63,052 nucleotides of DNA from Rhizoclosmatium globosum (GCA_002104985.1 MCGO01000216.1:1-63052); one strand, 5' to 3'; positions 33,818 to 44,652 are shown, numbered from the stretch's first letter. Notes: generated by a model not told the origin, from the letters alone. Numbers and translations: made by a program.

Positions 33818-35609
33818 ATGTCAGACGAGCCTGAACAACCAAAGCGTCGCTTTACATGCTCGTTTCTCACAGTTGTATTTGTACAGACACTTGCCGTGGT
33901 AATTTTTACTCTATTCCACTCTATCCTTGCCACTAACCACCTCAGTAGTCAATTGTCGTTCTTTCGGTTCCACTTTTTATGGCCTTAAATTCTTGGAAAG
34001 GATCCAATATACTGAGCAGATATACGAGTGCAGATCAACTTGACATCTTGGCGCAGAAGATTCAGTTTAATGAAGGATCTATCGCGTTTACGCATATGCA
34101 GGCTATTATTGAAGAAGTGGAATCCATCTTACATGACCTGCAACTGTCTATGACCAACTATGTCGACGCTACGAATCCTCAAGCTGTGTTCGATAATCTG
34201 GTTCAAATAGTTGAGTCCCTCTTTATTTTCTTTCAAACTATGAGGCTAACTGCAGCTTTTAGCAAAAGTACAAAACCTACGGCAACAGTGTGTTTTATGC
34301 GACAGTGAAAGACGACTTTGTCGGCTTGATGGGGGGAAACAAAGTTGCAGTTCAACTCCCACTCCAAACTTCTACCCTTAACTGTCAACTTTGCCAATAT
34401 ACTTCCCAATTTACACCGGCTCAAGTTGCACAGGCGCAGAAAACTGGAACGTTGTCAACAGCACCATGGGATCCAACTAAACAGCAGTACGGCGCGTTTA
34501 AGTTGCTAAACGCAAACTATTATCCCACCCAAAGGCCTTGGTTTATACAAGCGGCAGCTCAATCGCCAGCGTACGCCAAAATTCAATGGACGGCTCCTTA
34601 TACTTACCAGGACGGAAACACAGGACTCACAGCTGTAATAACTTCCTTTGTTCTTCCTTCTACCTAAAATCTAATAATCCAAACAGGCATACCCCATGTT
34701 CAGCCCCAAAGACAACAGCTTCCTCGGGGTATACGGCGTCGATCTTCAATTTGGTGCAATGCAACAAGCCTTGAAAGTCCTAGAGCGCAGTAACAACACA
34801 TTTGTATTCGTAATGACACCGACAGGAACAGTTCTTGGAACGTCGTCTCAAGAACCTGTCATGTTTGCAAACGGAACTTTGAAAAAGGTTTCTGATTTAA
34901 CGGATTATAATATTCATGTTATATCCGAGTTTTTTGTTCGATGGACAGCACCAGGACAAGGTACGATGACATTTATACTTAGGGTCGCTAACAGTTTCAT
35001 CATGAAGACTACACTTTATTCGGTCCCAGAAATAGTTATGAATACAACGGGTTCTATTTTCAAGTTCGAGTGATGGAGAACTCGCCAAAACTGATTATTG
35101 TGAATGGAGCACCCAAAAGCGACTTCTTGAGAATAATTGATAATATGGCAAATGAAATCGATGGAGACTATACCGCTGTATTGCAAAAGTCAGTTGGAGC
35201 GGCGGTTGGGGTGTTCATTGTTATGGTCAGCCTGGCTTGCCTATTGACGCACTTTACAGTGACAAGGACGTTGCGTCTGATTAAGGAGATTATGGTTCAG
35301 GTACGCAAGGATCTAGCACGTATTTGAAAATTCTAACTTGTGGATTAGGCCACCAGCTTTGACTTCTCAGCATACAAGAACATGTCTGAGCGTCAAGGAA
35401 ATATCATGACAGAGTTCTCGTTCATGGAATATACCTTCTTCAAAATGATTGAGCGATTCGCTGAAGGTCTGAAATCAAACAAAAACTCCAGCAAAACAGC
35501 CAAGTCAACTGGAACTAGTAACTCAAGCAAGAATTTGGCCACATTTGCAAGTCGGAGAGAGTCACAACAGGGATTATCTGATACGAAGGGGGAAGAATCC
35601 AAGCACTGA
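33818..35609 (+). CDS. Membrane Cache-type sensor protein, tandem copy B
   Basis: Paralogue of the preceding gene with the same intron positions: 33818-33898, 33949-34209, 34263-34634, 34687-34960, 34995-35300 and 35349-35609. Topology and motifs match: first helix SFLTVVFVQTLAVSIVVLSV, TQRPWFIQAAAQ in the sensor domain, LIIVNGAPKSDF, second helix VGVFIVMVSLACLLTHFTV, then a HAMP-like stretch and a Ser/Lys-rich tail ending in EESKH. There is no output domain. A one-base frame mismatch exists at the exon 4 to exon 5 join; a T run near 34930-34935 is probably one base too long, since removing one T restores the phase and the following FHHEDYTLFGP. Confidence 0.75.
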
Positions 35610-35847
35610 TTTCATCTTTGTCCCCACCCCCCCAAACCTTTGAATTTAGTTGATTTTGCGTTATTATTTATAAAGACCGATATTGCTTCTTTTGCTGAGA
35701 CTGGTGAAGATCAGACGCTTGACTTAGTAAACTCTTTGGAAAGTACAAATGTTGGATCATAAAAATTAGTTTTCACGTTAATGTAGTAATAAATCTATTT
35801 TTATTCAGTTAAAACTAGTACGACGAAAGACTTGGCTCGCGTTCCAT

Positions 35848-37563
35848 TTACTTTGGAGCGACTGGGGCCTGGTTGAAGGATGGTCCACGGGTGACAAAAG
35901 CAAACAAGCATCCAGCGGAGACACCTGCAATTGGAAGAGTCAAGATCCAGGAGAACAAGGTCCAAGAGACCATCTTCCAGTTGACGGACTTGAGGTTTCC
36001 GTTCATCAAACCAACACCAATGGTGGCTCCGACAATACACTGAGTGGTGGAGACTGGGAGGGCCAAGAAGGAGGCAGTGATAACAGACAAAGCAGCACCG
36101 AGCTCCATGGAGAAACCACGGGATGGGGAGTGGTAGGTCAAGTTGTTACCCAAGTTGATCATAATTCTCCAACCGTACAAAGCCAAACCACAGTCAATAG
36201 CGAAACCTCCCATGGCCAACATCCAGGTTTGAACGTTAGCGTTCTTGGCGACCTGACCAGTGGACCACAAATCGTAGACAGCGGCAAGTGGACCAATAGC
36301 ATTGGCAACATCGTTGGAACCGTGACCGAAGGAAGCGAAGGAGGCAGTCATGACCTGGAGGAAAGAGAAAAGGAACTCAACCTTGTTGTCGTACAAAGTC
36401 GCGTGGGCATGGGCGTCTTTAGCGTTGGCAGACTGGATTCCGGCAACATCCAAGAAAAGACCCTTCTTGGCAAGCTCGTAGGTACCACGGAAACCGTTCT
36501 TAACAGTGTCGAAGATACCAATGGAATCAGTGGTGTCACCGGCAGCCTTGATAGCAGAGACCTTCTCAGTGTGGACAACAACTGGCTCCTCCTTGTGGCC
36601 ATCCTCAACAAGGTGTGGGGTAAATTGAAGAGCAAGCTGGCGCTCAAGGTTCTCGTTCTTTGGCTGAGTTGGAACGGCGAAGATGTAGAAGATGTGGTAC
36701 CACTTGAGGTCCTCCTCCTTCTCAAGTCTGCGGATGAAGTATGGGATGGCGAAAATGGTGGTGAAGAGCAAGACAAATCCGGAAACAGAAGCGACGATGA
36801 TCATACAAAGGGTAACATCACCAGTGAAGACAACTGGGGCGCCGAAATAGGCGGCAGTGATCTTGAGAGTAGACTTTCCGTTCTTGGAGGCAACGTAGAA
36901 GGTAACAATGAATGTAGTGATTGTGAAGTAAACTGGAATAGCGTAGATACCGGCGCGAAGTGGGTTCTTGGCCTTCAAGACAAACTGTCGGGTAAGACCG
37001 TAGATGATCATGGCAAGAATACCAGCAACGGCTGGGGAAATCAACCAAGAGGCGACAATCTGTCCAACACCCTTGTTCTCCCAACCCCAGTTGACAGCTC
37101 CAGTACCGAAAGCGGAAATACCGACACCAATAATGGCACCAACAATGGAGTGGGTGGTTGAAACTGGCCAACCGAAACGAGTGGCCAACATAACCCAAGA
37201 GGAAGATCCGATCAAAGCACACATAAATCCAGCCATCAAAAGATCCTGACGCTTGTCGAACTGACCAAGGGAGATAATACCATCCTTGATGGTTCCAGTG
37301 GTGGAAGCTCCGAGAAGGATGGCTCCGAGGAACTCAGTGAAGATGGCAATACAACAGGCTTGCCACAACTTCAAGGAACGGGAACCGACGGAAGTGGCGA
37401 AGGAGTTGGCAACATCGTTAGCACCTGTGCATTAACTTGTTAGCGGATAGCAGAAAGAATCTTATGTATCCATACCGATGGCGTATGCATCGAGGAAGGC
37501 AAAGGCCACAGTGAGGCCGAAGATCCATGTGTAGGAGTTCACTGGGAGAGGAAGTGGAGCCAT
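35848..37563 (-). CDS. PHO89: PiT-family inorganic phosphate transporter
   Basis: Cation-coupled phosphate symporter of the plasma membrane. Two exons, 37563-37476 and 37424-35848, give 554 aa. The two PD001131-type signature repeats are present: GANDVANSFATSVGSRSL near the start and FGHGSNDVANAIGPLAAVY in the second half. Two further symmetric segments are WPVSTTHSIVGAIIGVG and LPVSTTQCIVGATIGVG. About 12 membrane helices are split by a central hydrophilic loop, as in yeast Pho89. The intron follows the first GAN codon, and the frame is clean. Confidence 0.93.
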
Positions 37564-39044
37564 CTGAAGAGTGGTACTTTTTTTTTGGATAGGAAGACCA
37601 GAAGGCGTGTGTTGGTTTTTGTAGGTTGTTGCAAGCCCAAAAATATTATTTGTGCACGCGCCGATTTTGAACCCAGTGATTTGAACTATCCATACAATTT
37701 CACCCAAAATCTGTGATATCCACCACTTGAACCTCTATTGAAAAGGTATCTTAGCGTTAGTCTTCATTCTGTGAAAATCGAGTTGGTTGACGAGACACTT
37801 TGGCTGCTACGGATCAAAAAATTTCGGGCACGCGGTGAGAGCGTGTTGTAAAGGCACGGGGCGTTCAATTTAAAAACGACCAACACGAATTGTCAGACCA
37901 TCTATGATGATATGGCTTCATTTCTCTCCTCCTTCGTAACGCATCCATCTCTCTCCTTCACTTGATATCTGATTGAAACAGGAAGATAAGTTGATGGTAA
38001 GAAACCGTGCCGCTTTTCAAGTTTAAGAGTTAAAAGAAGATGTGTGGTGCGCTTCAGTTTGGTGTTTGTTGACCAGCGCAATAAGTTGTGTGGTATCAAC
38101 CATCGCCCCTGAAATCCCTCGAAATGATACCAAACCCATCACTGCTTCGCTATATCTCTATATCGTCGACCGCATGCATGAGTTTGAAGCATTTGTTTTA
38201 CTTGGGACATGGAAAGAGTCAATTGCCTTGTGGTCATTAGAGGCTATACCGTCATTCAAACTAGCCTCGAATCAACATGGGTATTGTCCTTTGCTTAAAT
38301 ATATTAGAAAAGATATCCCTCTCTGGTACTGAACTTGAACTGCAAAAGTCCAGTCAATCCTTTATGCACATGATCAACGTCTTTTGCGTGCGGGATAACT
38401 TCCGCTAAAGTCTTTCTTGAAAGGTTTAAATGGTTTTCCGATCTTGCATGAGCTTAACTTCAAAAGAATGGCAGAATTTCAGCAACATGGGAATATATGG
38501 TCTAAATAACAGCTTTCACTGAGCGAGATTGGTTAAAAGTTTTTTGATTCACTTCGTGATTTGTTACAAAATTGAATGAACTTATCGCAGAAGGTCCCGC
38601 GTTCCAACCTCTGTCGCAGATTGATTATCTTCCGAAATCCAACGGACTTGATATTTATCGAAAAGAATTGAGGATGTAGAGCGCTATCCAAAGCCAGTTT
38701 CCATGTGTTTGTTTTAAGCTTATCACTAGGCTTGGGACATTGGTATCTCGATTCAACGGACTCATTACGTTCATAGAGACCTTTGATGGTGAAAATATTG
38801 CACGAGTGTGTGCAATGGCATCAACGAGGATTGATGGGTTATTGGTACTTTCAACCAAAGTGTTGATCATTTAGCACCTACATGGGAAATACAGTTTCTC
38901 TTTCTTAACCGTTAATCATTGTGGAGAAGAAGGGAATTCTTGAACGATATTCGAAATCAGGAATCCAAAACAAAGAAAAAGAAAGAGGAGTTCAAGCTTT
39001 CCAGAAACCACCCTTGAAACACACCCTTGACTTGAAACACACGC
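37564..39044. other. Gene-poor 1.5 kb with gene relics
   Basis: No intact gene was found. The 5' part holds the upstream region of PHO89. A plus-strand open stretch around 38110-38330 reads like a protein fragment (LYLYIVDRMHEFEAFVLLG) that I cannot assign. Further on lies a relic of the F-box-like family (listed separately). The last 170 bp precede the macrodomain-sirtuin gene. Confidence 0.5.
38716..38874 (+). pseudogene. Relic of an F-box-like family gene
   Basis: A 52-codon open fragment reads LITRLGTLVSRFNGLITFIE and continues IARVCAMASTRIDGLLV before a stop. It lines up with the LGTLISRFNG...MCNVSSKK segment in the middle of the F-box-like paralogues at 17.7-19.6 kb and 43.6 kb. No F-box start or C-terminal half is visible in frame nearby, so this is a decayed internal fragment. 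Confidence 0.55.
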
Positions 39045-40802
39045 ATGAGCAGCAAGCAAGAGTACATCGCCGCCCTCGAGACAGCCGCGGCACTTCTCCT
39101 GAGCGAGAACGGGTACGCAGCGTCGGCAATCCGGCGTCTTCCGCCGTCGCAGCTCCGCGAAATCACATCGCAGCTTTTGTGTGTGCGGTCGCCCTCGTCG
39201 TCGTTTGATGTTGCGAAAGACGCGGCGCTGTTTTCAGCCGTCGATCGCGTGCTCGGCTTCGAGGCGGCCAAGGCGAAAACAAACCAGGTGGCGGCCGCAT
39301 CGCTTGAACCAGTTGGTGGCACTGATTCGCAACTTGCTCTTTGGAAGGGCGACATTACTTTCTTGAACGCCGATGTCGTCGTGAATGCCGCGAACTCGGC
39401 GCTGTTGGGCTGTTTCCAGCCTGACCACAAATGCATCGACAATGTCATCCACGCACATGCTGGGCCTGCGCTGAGAAACGCTTGTGCCGAGATTGTTAAG
39501 GAGAAGCTCGGTGAAGAAGGTCTGCCCGTGGGTCAGGTCGTTGCTACTCCCGCCTTCAACTTGCCTGCAACTTATGTCTACCACACTGTCGGTCCTCAGA
39601 TTGAACGTGGAAAAGTGCCCACTGAGATTCAGAAATCTCAGCTTGTTTCTTGTTACCTGAACTCGCTGGATCTCGCTCTCACTCTCAACAAACCTGACCT
39701 TTCAATCGCGTTCCCATGTATTTCAACGGGCTTGTATGGATTCCCTTCATCACTTGCAGCCCCTCTCGTAATTGAAGCTGTCAAGACGTGGGCTGCTACA
39801 CATCCTCAAGCTGCCAACTGGAAAATCATTTTCAACACTTTCTTAAACAAGGACTACGAATTGTATTCAAAGACGTTGGAACAACTCTTTAACGCACCAG
39901 TTCCCCGCCAGATTACTGCCAAATCTGACAACCTTGCGACTGCAAAAGCGTTGATCCAAAACGCAGACTATTTAATCATTTCTGCCGCCGCCGGTCTGTC
40001 TGCCTCAGCCGGCCTCGACTACACATCAGAAGAAGTCTTCAAAAAACATCACGCCGGAATGCACAAACGCGGCTTCCGAAACATGTACCAATTCATTGGC
40101 TTCAGTGACTGGGAACCAAAACTCCAATGGGGCTACTACTTCCAACAAACCCTTACAGCTCGTTTCTCCTGGCAACAACACGCCACTCAACCCACATACA
40201 ATCTCCTCAAAACCCTCGTCGCAAACTTTGAATCAAAAATCCCTCATAGCACGTACGTCGTCACGTCCAACGCTGACGGAATGTTTGATCAATACGGGTT
40301 CGACAAATCTCGCATCTACACGCGGCAAGGCGATTACTCTCGTATTCAGTGCCTCGCAGCATGTCGTGGCGATGCAGTGTGGGATATCAAACCATACCTC
40401 GAAAAGGGACTGCAATCATTCAACCCGGAAACATACGAACTCACGGACCCGGCTGGAATTCCAAAGTGCCCACATTGTGGTGGGGCAATGATGTGGAACG
40501 TGCGTGGTGGGGACTGGTTCTTGGAGAACGAGTACTTGAAGCAGCAGGTTGTGTATGAAGCGTGGAAAGCCGATGTGTTGAGGAAAGTAAAAGGGGAAGG
40601 GAAGAAGCTGGTTATTTTGGAGGTGGGGGCTGGGTTTAATACTCCTGGTGTGTTGAGGTTTCCGAATGAGAAACTTGCACAAGAAGTCGATGGAGTATCG
40701 CTTGTGCGTGTGAATCGGGATCATGCAGAGTTGCCTGTGTTGGCGGAAGGCGTGGGGTTGAATATTGATGCGACTCTATTGTTGGAGGAACTTTTGGCTT
40801 GA
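39045..40802 (+). CDS. Zinc-macrodomain / SirTM-class sirtuin fusion
   Basis: One exon of 585 codons. Residues 1-85 are an alanine-rich leader. Residues about 95-285 form a macrodomain: LWKGDITFLNADVVVNAANS, then LLGCFQPDHKCIDN with the Cys-His-Cys set of zinc-dependent macrodomains, and ISTGLYGFPS. Residues about 300-585 are sirtuin-like: IISAAAGLSASAGLDY, TSNADGMFDQYGFD, then RQGDYSRIQC, where Gln stands in place of the usual catalytic His as in SirTM enzymes, and zinc cysteines C..AC and CPHCGG. SirTMs are NAD-dependent protein ADP-ribosyltransferases and their partner macrodomains remove the mark, so writer and eraser sit in one chain. The lack of introns and the GC-rich 5' end differ from neighbours, which fits possible acquisition from bacteria. 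Confidence 0.92.
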   Translation: MSSKQEYIAALETAAALLLSENGYAASAIRRLPPSQLREITSQLLCVRSPSSSFDVAKDAALFSAVDRVLGFEAAKAKTNQVAAASLEPVGGTDSQLALWKGDITFLNADVVVNAANSALLGCFQPDHKCIDNVIHAHAGPALRNACAEIVKEKLGEEGLPVGQVVATPAFNLPATYVYHTVGPQIERGKVPTEIQKSQLVSCYLNSLDLALTLNKPDLSIAFPCISTGLYGFPSSLAAPLVIEAVKTWAATHPQAANWKIIFNTFLNKDYELYSKTLEQLFNAPVPRQITAKSDNLATAKALIQNADYLIISAAAGLSASAGLDYTSEEVFKKHHAGMHKRGFRNMYQFIGFSDWEPKLQWGYYFQQTLTARFSWQQHATQPTYNLLKTLVANFESKIPHSTYVVTSNADGMFDQYGFDKSRIYTRQGDYSRIQCLAACRGDAVWDIKPYLEKGLQSFNPETYELTDPAGIPKCPHCGGAMMWNVRGGDWFLENEYLKQQVVYEAWKADVLRKVKGEGKKLVILEVGAGFNTPGVLRFPNEKLAQEVDGVSLVRVNRDHAELPVLAEGVGLNIDATLLLEELLA

Positions 40803-40851
40803 TTTATATTCTATAAAAAGCAAATTTGACTAAATGAAAACATGTTAATTC

Positions 40852-41874
40852 CTATGCAATTGATTCATTGGTGCCCCCGCGTGTCTGACTTTGACTCTGG
40901 CTTTGCCCATGACTCTGGCTTCCAGTAGTACTCAAAAGCTTATTCTGCGCGTTTGAAATTTGTCTTGCTTTGGTAACTTTGCCTTTGTTTGCTTCTTTGT
41001 GGTTCAGTTCTTCAATATGCAACGACAACTTCATTGCGAGCTGTAACGCAAAGTACACCAACGGCCCAAGGTCCTGGATATACATACTCGAGTACCAACT
41101 TGGCAAGTTATCAAAGGTCACGTTTGCTTCACTTGGGGCAATCACAGTCGTGATTCCAACCGCCTGCATCACAATAAACGATGTAACACCATAATACGTC
41201 AAGATTTTCAGCTTCAATACATCAAGTCCGTCACTTCGTACCATCCACAGATATGAAATATAAAACAAACAAATAAGAACATCGAAAATCAAAACTAAGC
41301 CCAGTAAAGCGTAGTTGCAGTTGGGAAGCACAATGGTCCGAAGCAAAGTTTGCAAATCTGAATCTTGACTGGTTGTAGCAATAGCAAACACAATAAGCAT
41401 ACAAAGCTCAAATATCCCTGCAAAAACAAGAAACACAATAACAGGGATCTGAAGTGACGGAAATATAGCTTGGATGACGGGACGACCACGATTAAACAGA
41501 TAAATCAAGAAAGAGAAAATAAACAAATACTCGAAATCAGCGCCAAGATTCGTCTGTAAAATATACGTTGGCAAATCTATCCAGGTAAACTGGCATATTT
41601 GATAGTACATTCTCAGGCAATACGATAGCATCATCGCGACGATGGGAATATTGACTCCACTCAAAACCGTTCGTATTGGTTTACTGAAGTTAGTTCGTTT
41701 TAAATCGTGCCAAATGAGAATACATAGTACAACAAATTCTCCAGCCGAAACTCCCCAAAATATCCGGGCGAGGAGGGTATAGGTTCCTGGGAAGTTCACT
41801 TGATAGGTTTGGTACGCCGTTGGGCCTGCATCCTCTTTTGAAGCGGCTTTTGAAGACCATAGGTGGAATGTCAT
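40852..41874 (-). CDS. Seven-helix membrane protein of unknown function
   Basis: Single exon, 340 aa. Seven hydrophobic segments can be counted: around FWGVSAGEFVVLCILI, VNIPIVAMMLSYCLRMYY, YLFIFSFLIYLF, IPVIVFLVFAGIFELCMLIV, YALLGLVLIFDVLICLFYI, YYGVTSFIVMQAVGITTVIA and LGPLVYFALQLAMKLSL. The C-terminal tail is hydrophilic with a Gln/Ser-rich QSQSQSQ stretch. The arrangement suits a GPCR-like receptor, but no class-defining motif is seen and no function is assigned. It converges with the sirtuin fusion gene, with about 50 bp between the stops. Confidence 0.72.
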   Translation of the reverse strand: MTFHLWSSKAASKEDAGPTAYQTYQVNFPGTYTLLARIFWGVSAGEFVVLCILIWHDLKRTNFSKPIRTVLSGVNIPIVAMMLSYCLRMYYQICQFTWIDLPTYILQTNLGADFEYLFIFSFLIYLFNRGRPVIQAIFPSLQIPVIVFLVFAGIFELCMLIVFAIATTSQDSDLQTLLRTIVLPNCNYALLGLVLIFDVLICLFYISYLWMVRSDGLDVLKLKILTYYGVTSFIVMQAVGITTVIAPSEANVTFDNLPSWYSSMYIQDLGPLVYFALQLAMKLSLHIEELNHKEANKGKVTKARQISNAQNKLLSTTGSQSHGQSQSQSQTRGGTNESIA

Positions 41875-41981
41875 CCTATGTCAAAGTGTAAATCTCTTGT
41901 CGTTATGAACTCGCATTGTCGGTTACCTCTGAAAAATGGGTTTGACTTTGTTTTCAAACCAAGTTAATGAGGGTGATGTAT

Positions 41982-43340
41982 TTATTCAGCCATACTATAC
42001 ACAAGTTTCTTGATATTCTCTGCAACAAGAACATCATCCGATTCATACCTCTCTCTCGCCAACTTCCCCATACGCCTCCTCTCTTCTAAACCCATTTTCA
42101 TAACTCGCTTGATTCCGTCGCAAATGCTTCCCGAAGATACGTGAACAGGAGATATGAAATACGGCGAAAGAGCTTGATACCCTTCCGCGGCGACTTTTGA
42201 GCTTTTCAGTAAAATTCCACTGACACCGTCATCCACGAATTCATTCATTGGTGGATGATTCGTTGTGAGTACAACAGCGCCAAGAGCTCTCGCCTCGTTG
42301 ATGTAATGGCCGTATCCTTCTTGAGAGGATGGGCAGATGTGGACTCCATTCGACAACTGTTTTTCTCGCAAACTACGAATTGGCAGGTGTTCGTGAATGT
42401 GGACGTTTGAGGGAACGTATCCGAGCCATAGCTCTTTCTTGATGCTTGCGAAGGATCGTTCGCCGATAACAGTGAGAGTTGGCCAGAATGGATGTTGGCG
42501 CCAGCATTCCAACACTTGAATTGTCGATTTACGGCCACTTCCACCATACAAATGTATAAATTTGTTGAAATCTTGTGTGATATTCCTGACTACAGACTCT
42601 CCCAGAACCTCAATTGCGTTTGTGTGAGTGTCGGGTGATGAATGTGACATGAAGATTGTTTTTGGAGTTGTTGAAGCGTTCAACTGTTTCAGGTGCTCTT
42701 CGAACGCCATACAAGTGACTTTCGTTTTGCAAAGAATCGCCTTGTATTTTACAACTTTCGCTAGTGCTTCGTGGGTGACTTGTTCAATGTTTGGTAACCA
42801 CAAGTTCTTGATAGGCAGATCTAAAAGAGACCAAATCGGGTATTCACCGTGAATATACATTGATTTCGGACAATGTTTCGCTTTATCTTTGAAGGTTTCG
42901 CCGTCATGTTGGTCAGAACTCAAACGCCCCCCGCCATGATTTATATATAGCGCAAAGTCCGAGCAGTGCCCCATACTTCGACCGCCTTGCGATGTCGAGA
43001 TTTCTATGGGATGGCAAGTGTTCAGGTAGTCTTTTTTCCGTTGATTGGGATCAATCAAAGCGTAAGTTGCTGTTACAGTGAGTTCAGTCTTTCCCATGTA
43101 TCCGTTATGACATAGTTCGAGAAGATCGGACATTGAAAATGTGGGTCCGCTGCTGGGTAAGATGTAGTTTGTTCCATTGACGATGAAGTTGTGGCTTGAA
43201 GTTGGGGCACCCTCCAAGCTAATCAAAGTTTGATGGGATTGCGACGGCTTTCCAGGTTCGCTTCGAAGACTGAAGAGGCCGTATCCGATCAGAACGAAAG
43301 TCAGCGAAGCTAGAAGAAATCGATACTTTGCAGACCGCAT
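41982..43340 (-). CDS. Type II membrane glycosyltransferase, GT-B/GT4-like
   Basis: Single exon of 452 aa. A short basic N-terminus and one membrane helix (FLLASLTFVLIGYGLF) suggest a Golgi or ER type II protein. The C-terminal half shows the pattern of retaining GT-B glycosyltransferases: FIHLYGGSGRKS, LTVIGERSF, NVHIHEHLPI, and the donor-binding motif SSQEGYGHYINEARALGAVV followed by TTNHPPMNE. The N-terminal half (YIHGEYPIWSLLDLPIKNLW) is less conserved. The sugar donor and acceptor are unknown. The start is the ATG at 43340, just before the helix. Confidence 0.8.
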   Translation of the reverse strand: MRSAKYRFLLASLTFVLIGYGLFSLRSEPGKPSQSHQTLISLEGAPTSSHNFIVNGTNYILPSSGPTFSMSDLLELCHNGYMGKTELTVTATYALIDPNQRKKDYLNTCHPIEISTSQGGRSMGHCSDFALYINHGGGRLSSDQHDGETFKDKAKHCPKSMYIHGEYPIWSLLDLPIKNLWLPNIEQVTHEALAKVVKYKAILCKTKVTCMAFEEHLKQLNASTTPKTIFMSHSSPDTHTNAIEVLGESVVRNITQDFNKFIHLYGGSGRKSTIQVLECWRQHPFWPTLTVIGERSFASIKKELWLGYVPSNVHIHEHLPIRSLREKQLSNGVHICPSSQEGYGHYINEARALGAVVLTTNHPPMNEFVDDGVSGILLKSSKVAAEGYQALSPYFISPVHVSSGSICDGIKRVMKMGLEERRRMGKLARERYESDDVLVAENIKKLVYSMAE

Positions 43341-43593
43341 TGTTTGAGTTGTGCTTGCAAGAAAATGGTTGGAAAATCTCCCTCATTTAATGAGATCAAA
43401 AAGAACGAAACGACAAAAGGTGATGAATTCATTTGCTGCAGGTACAGGGAAGAAGGAATGCCGAAATCAAATGGGATATTTCAAGGCATCATGAAGAAAG
43501 CGTGGTGTTTTCGCAACTTGCAATCGTTTTGTCTGTCGTTTTGCTTTTGTGAGCTTTGTTTCTCAATCTTTGAAGCTTTGAGCCTGCCGTCAA

Positions 43594-44568
43594 ATGCACA
43601 GTATCTCAAATCCACCCATTCTGCGACTGCCCCGTGAGATTCTCGATGAGGTTGTTCGTTACTTGGGTTCAAAGTCTATGCTCCGGTTTTGCAGAGCCAT
43701 CCCACAGTTGAATGAATATGCCGAAGTGCTTTTTGATGCGGCAACTGCTTTGAAGAACACCACTTACAGCATCTCGTTGTTTTGGCCAACTTTCGCGCTA
43801 TGGTCCTCTTGCTCGGATCAAATATTTAGGAATGACGTTGCTCTGACGAGACTTGGTGCCTTGATTCAGCGTTTTAACGGAACAACAAGCATTGACGGTG
43901 GTACCTTCCCTGGCCATCGAATCAGTCAACTTTGTTCTATCACTTCCAAAAACATTTCGCTGTATACAAGGTTCTTGAAGGATAAGAATGAAGTAAGATT
44001 ATGGGCAGATCAGGTTGTTCTTCACAAGAAGGTCGTAGTTTGTCTTGAATTGTATCATGTGTATTTGTCAAACCTCAGCCTTTCTGAAATCACTGATTCA
44101 GTAGTGGATCTCAACCCCATCGAACTTGTTTGTGAGGCGAACGAAGTTATTCTCTCTTCCTTGGAAGTATGCACTAGGCTAAGAAAGCTGCAACTGGTGA
44201 AATATGACGTTAAGGCGGAAACTCGCCTGAGGAATCCACCATTATCAGCAATACTACCACGGCTTCAGAACTTGCGAGAATTTGAACTGAAATGTGGGAA
44301 AAAGGAAGTATTTCTCGATATAGCCATGGTGTTACCCATCACAAAGATTTGGAAAGTACGGTTTGAGTTTTTCGACGAAAGAAAGCGAATTTATAATTAC
44401 GCGATAAGACGCCCTACCTACTTGGGTGACGAAGAAAAGGATCTCGCTGGATTACTTGTGAAGGCGGGTTTTGTTTACAAGCCTGTTTCTTGGGAGAGGA
44501 GCCTGGACGAAGATGAGATGGAAAAATGGAAACCCATTGGAGGGTTTTGGTATCGGACGTGCCAATAA
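43594..44568 (+). CDS. F-box-like protein, dispersed copy
   Basis: Single exon, 324 aa. It belongs to the same family as the three genes at 17.7-20.5 kb: PPILRLPREILDEVVRYLG, then MLRFCRAIPQLNEYAEVLFD, LGALIQRFNGTTSIDG, SQLCSITSKNISLY and ANEVILSSLEVCTRLRKLQL, the last LRR-like. The C-terminal part is longer than in the tandem copies. It lies about 250 bp from the divergent glycosyltransferase and about 85 bp upstream of NEO1. Function is unknown; adaptor activity for an SCF ligase is only a guess from the N-terminal match. Confidence 0.62.
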   Translation: MHSISNPPILRLPREILDEVVRYLGSKSMLRFCRAIPQLNEYAEVLFDAATALKNTTYSISLFWPTFALWSSCSDQIFRNDVALTRLGALIQRFNGTTSIDGGTFPGHRISQLCSITSKNISLYTRFLKDKNEVRLWADQVVLHKKVVVCLELYHVYLSNLSLSEITDSVVDLNPIELVCEANEVILSSLEVCTRLRKLQLVKYDVKAETRLRNPPLSAILPRLQNLREFELKCGKKEVFLDIAMVLPITKIWKVRFEFFDERKRIYNYAIRRPTYLGDEEKDLAGLLVKAGFVYKPVSWERSLDEDEMEKWKPIGGFWYRTCQ

Positions 44569-44652
44569 ATAGAATGTATTAATTTATGTTTTATTACTCT
44601 TATTTTGTTGATTTCGCGTGGCGGTTCCATTTTATTTCCACACAACAGCCAA

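Noticed and set aside
36130..37161. 343-codon plus-strand ORF opposite PHO89
   Set aside because: It is an antisense shadow of a highly conserved transporter; its composition mirrors the minus-strand codons.
39045..39300. Mitochondrial targeting peptide on the macrodomain-sirtuin protein
   Set aside because: The alanine-rich leader contains Glu/Asp and lacks a clear arginine-rich amphipathic start, so targeting cannot be called by eye.
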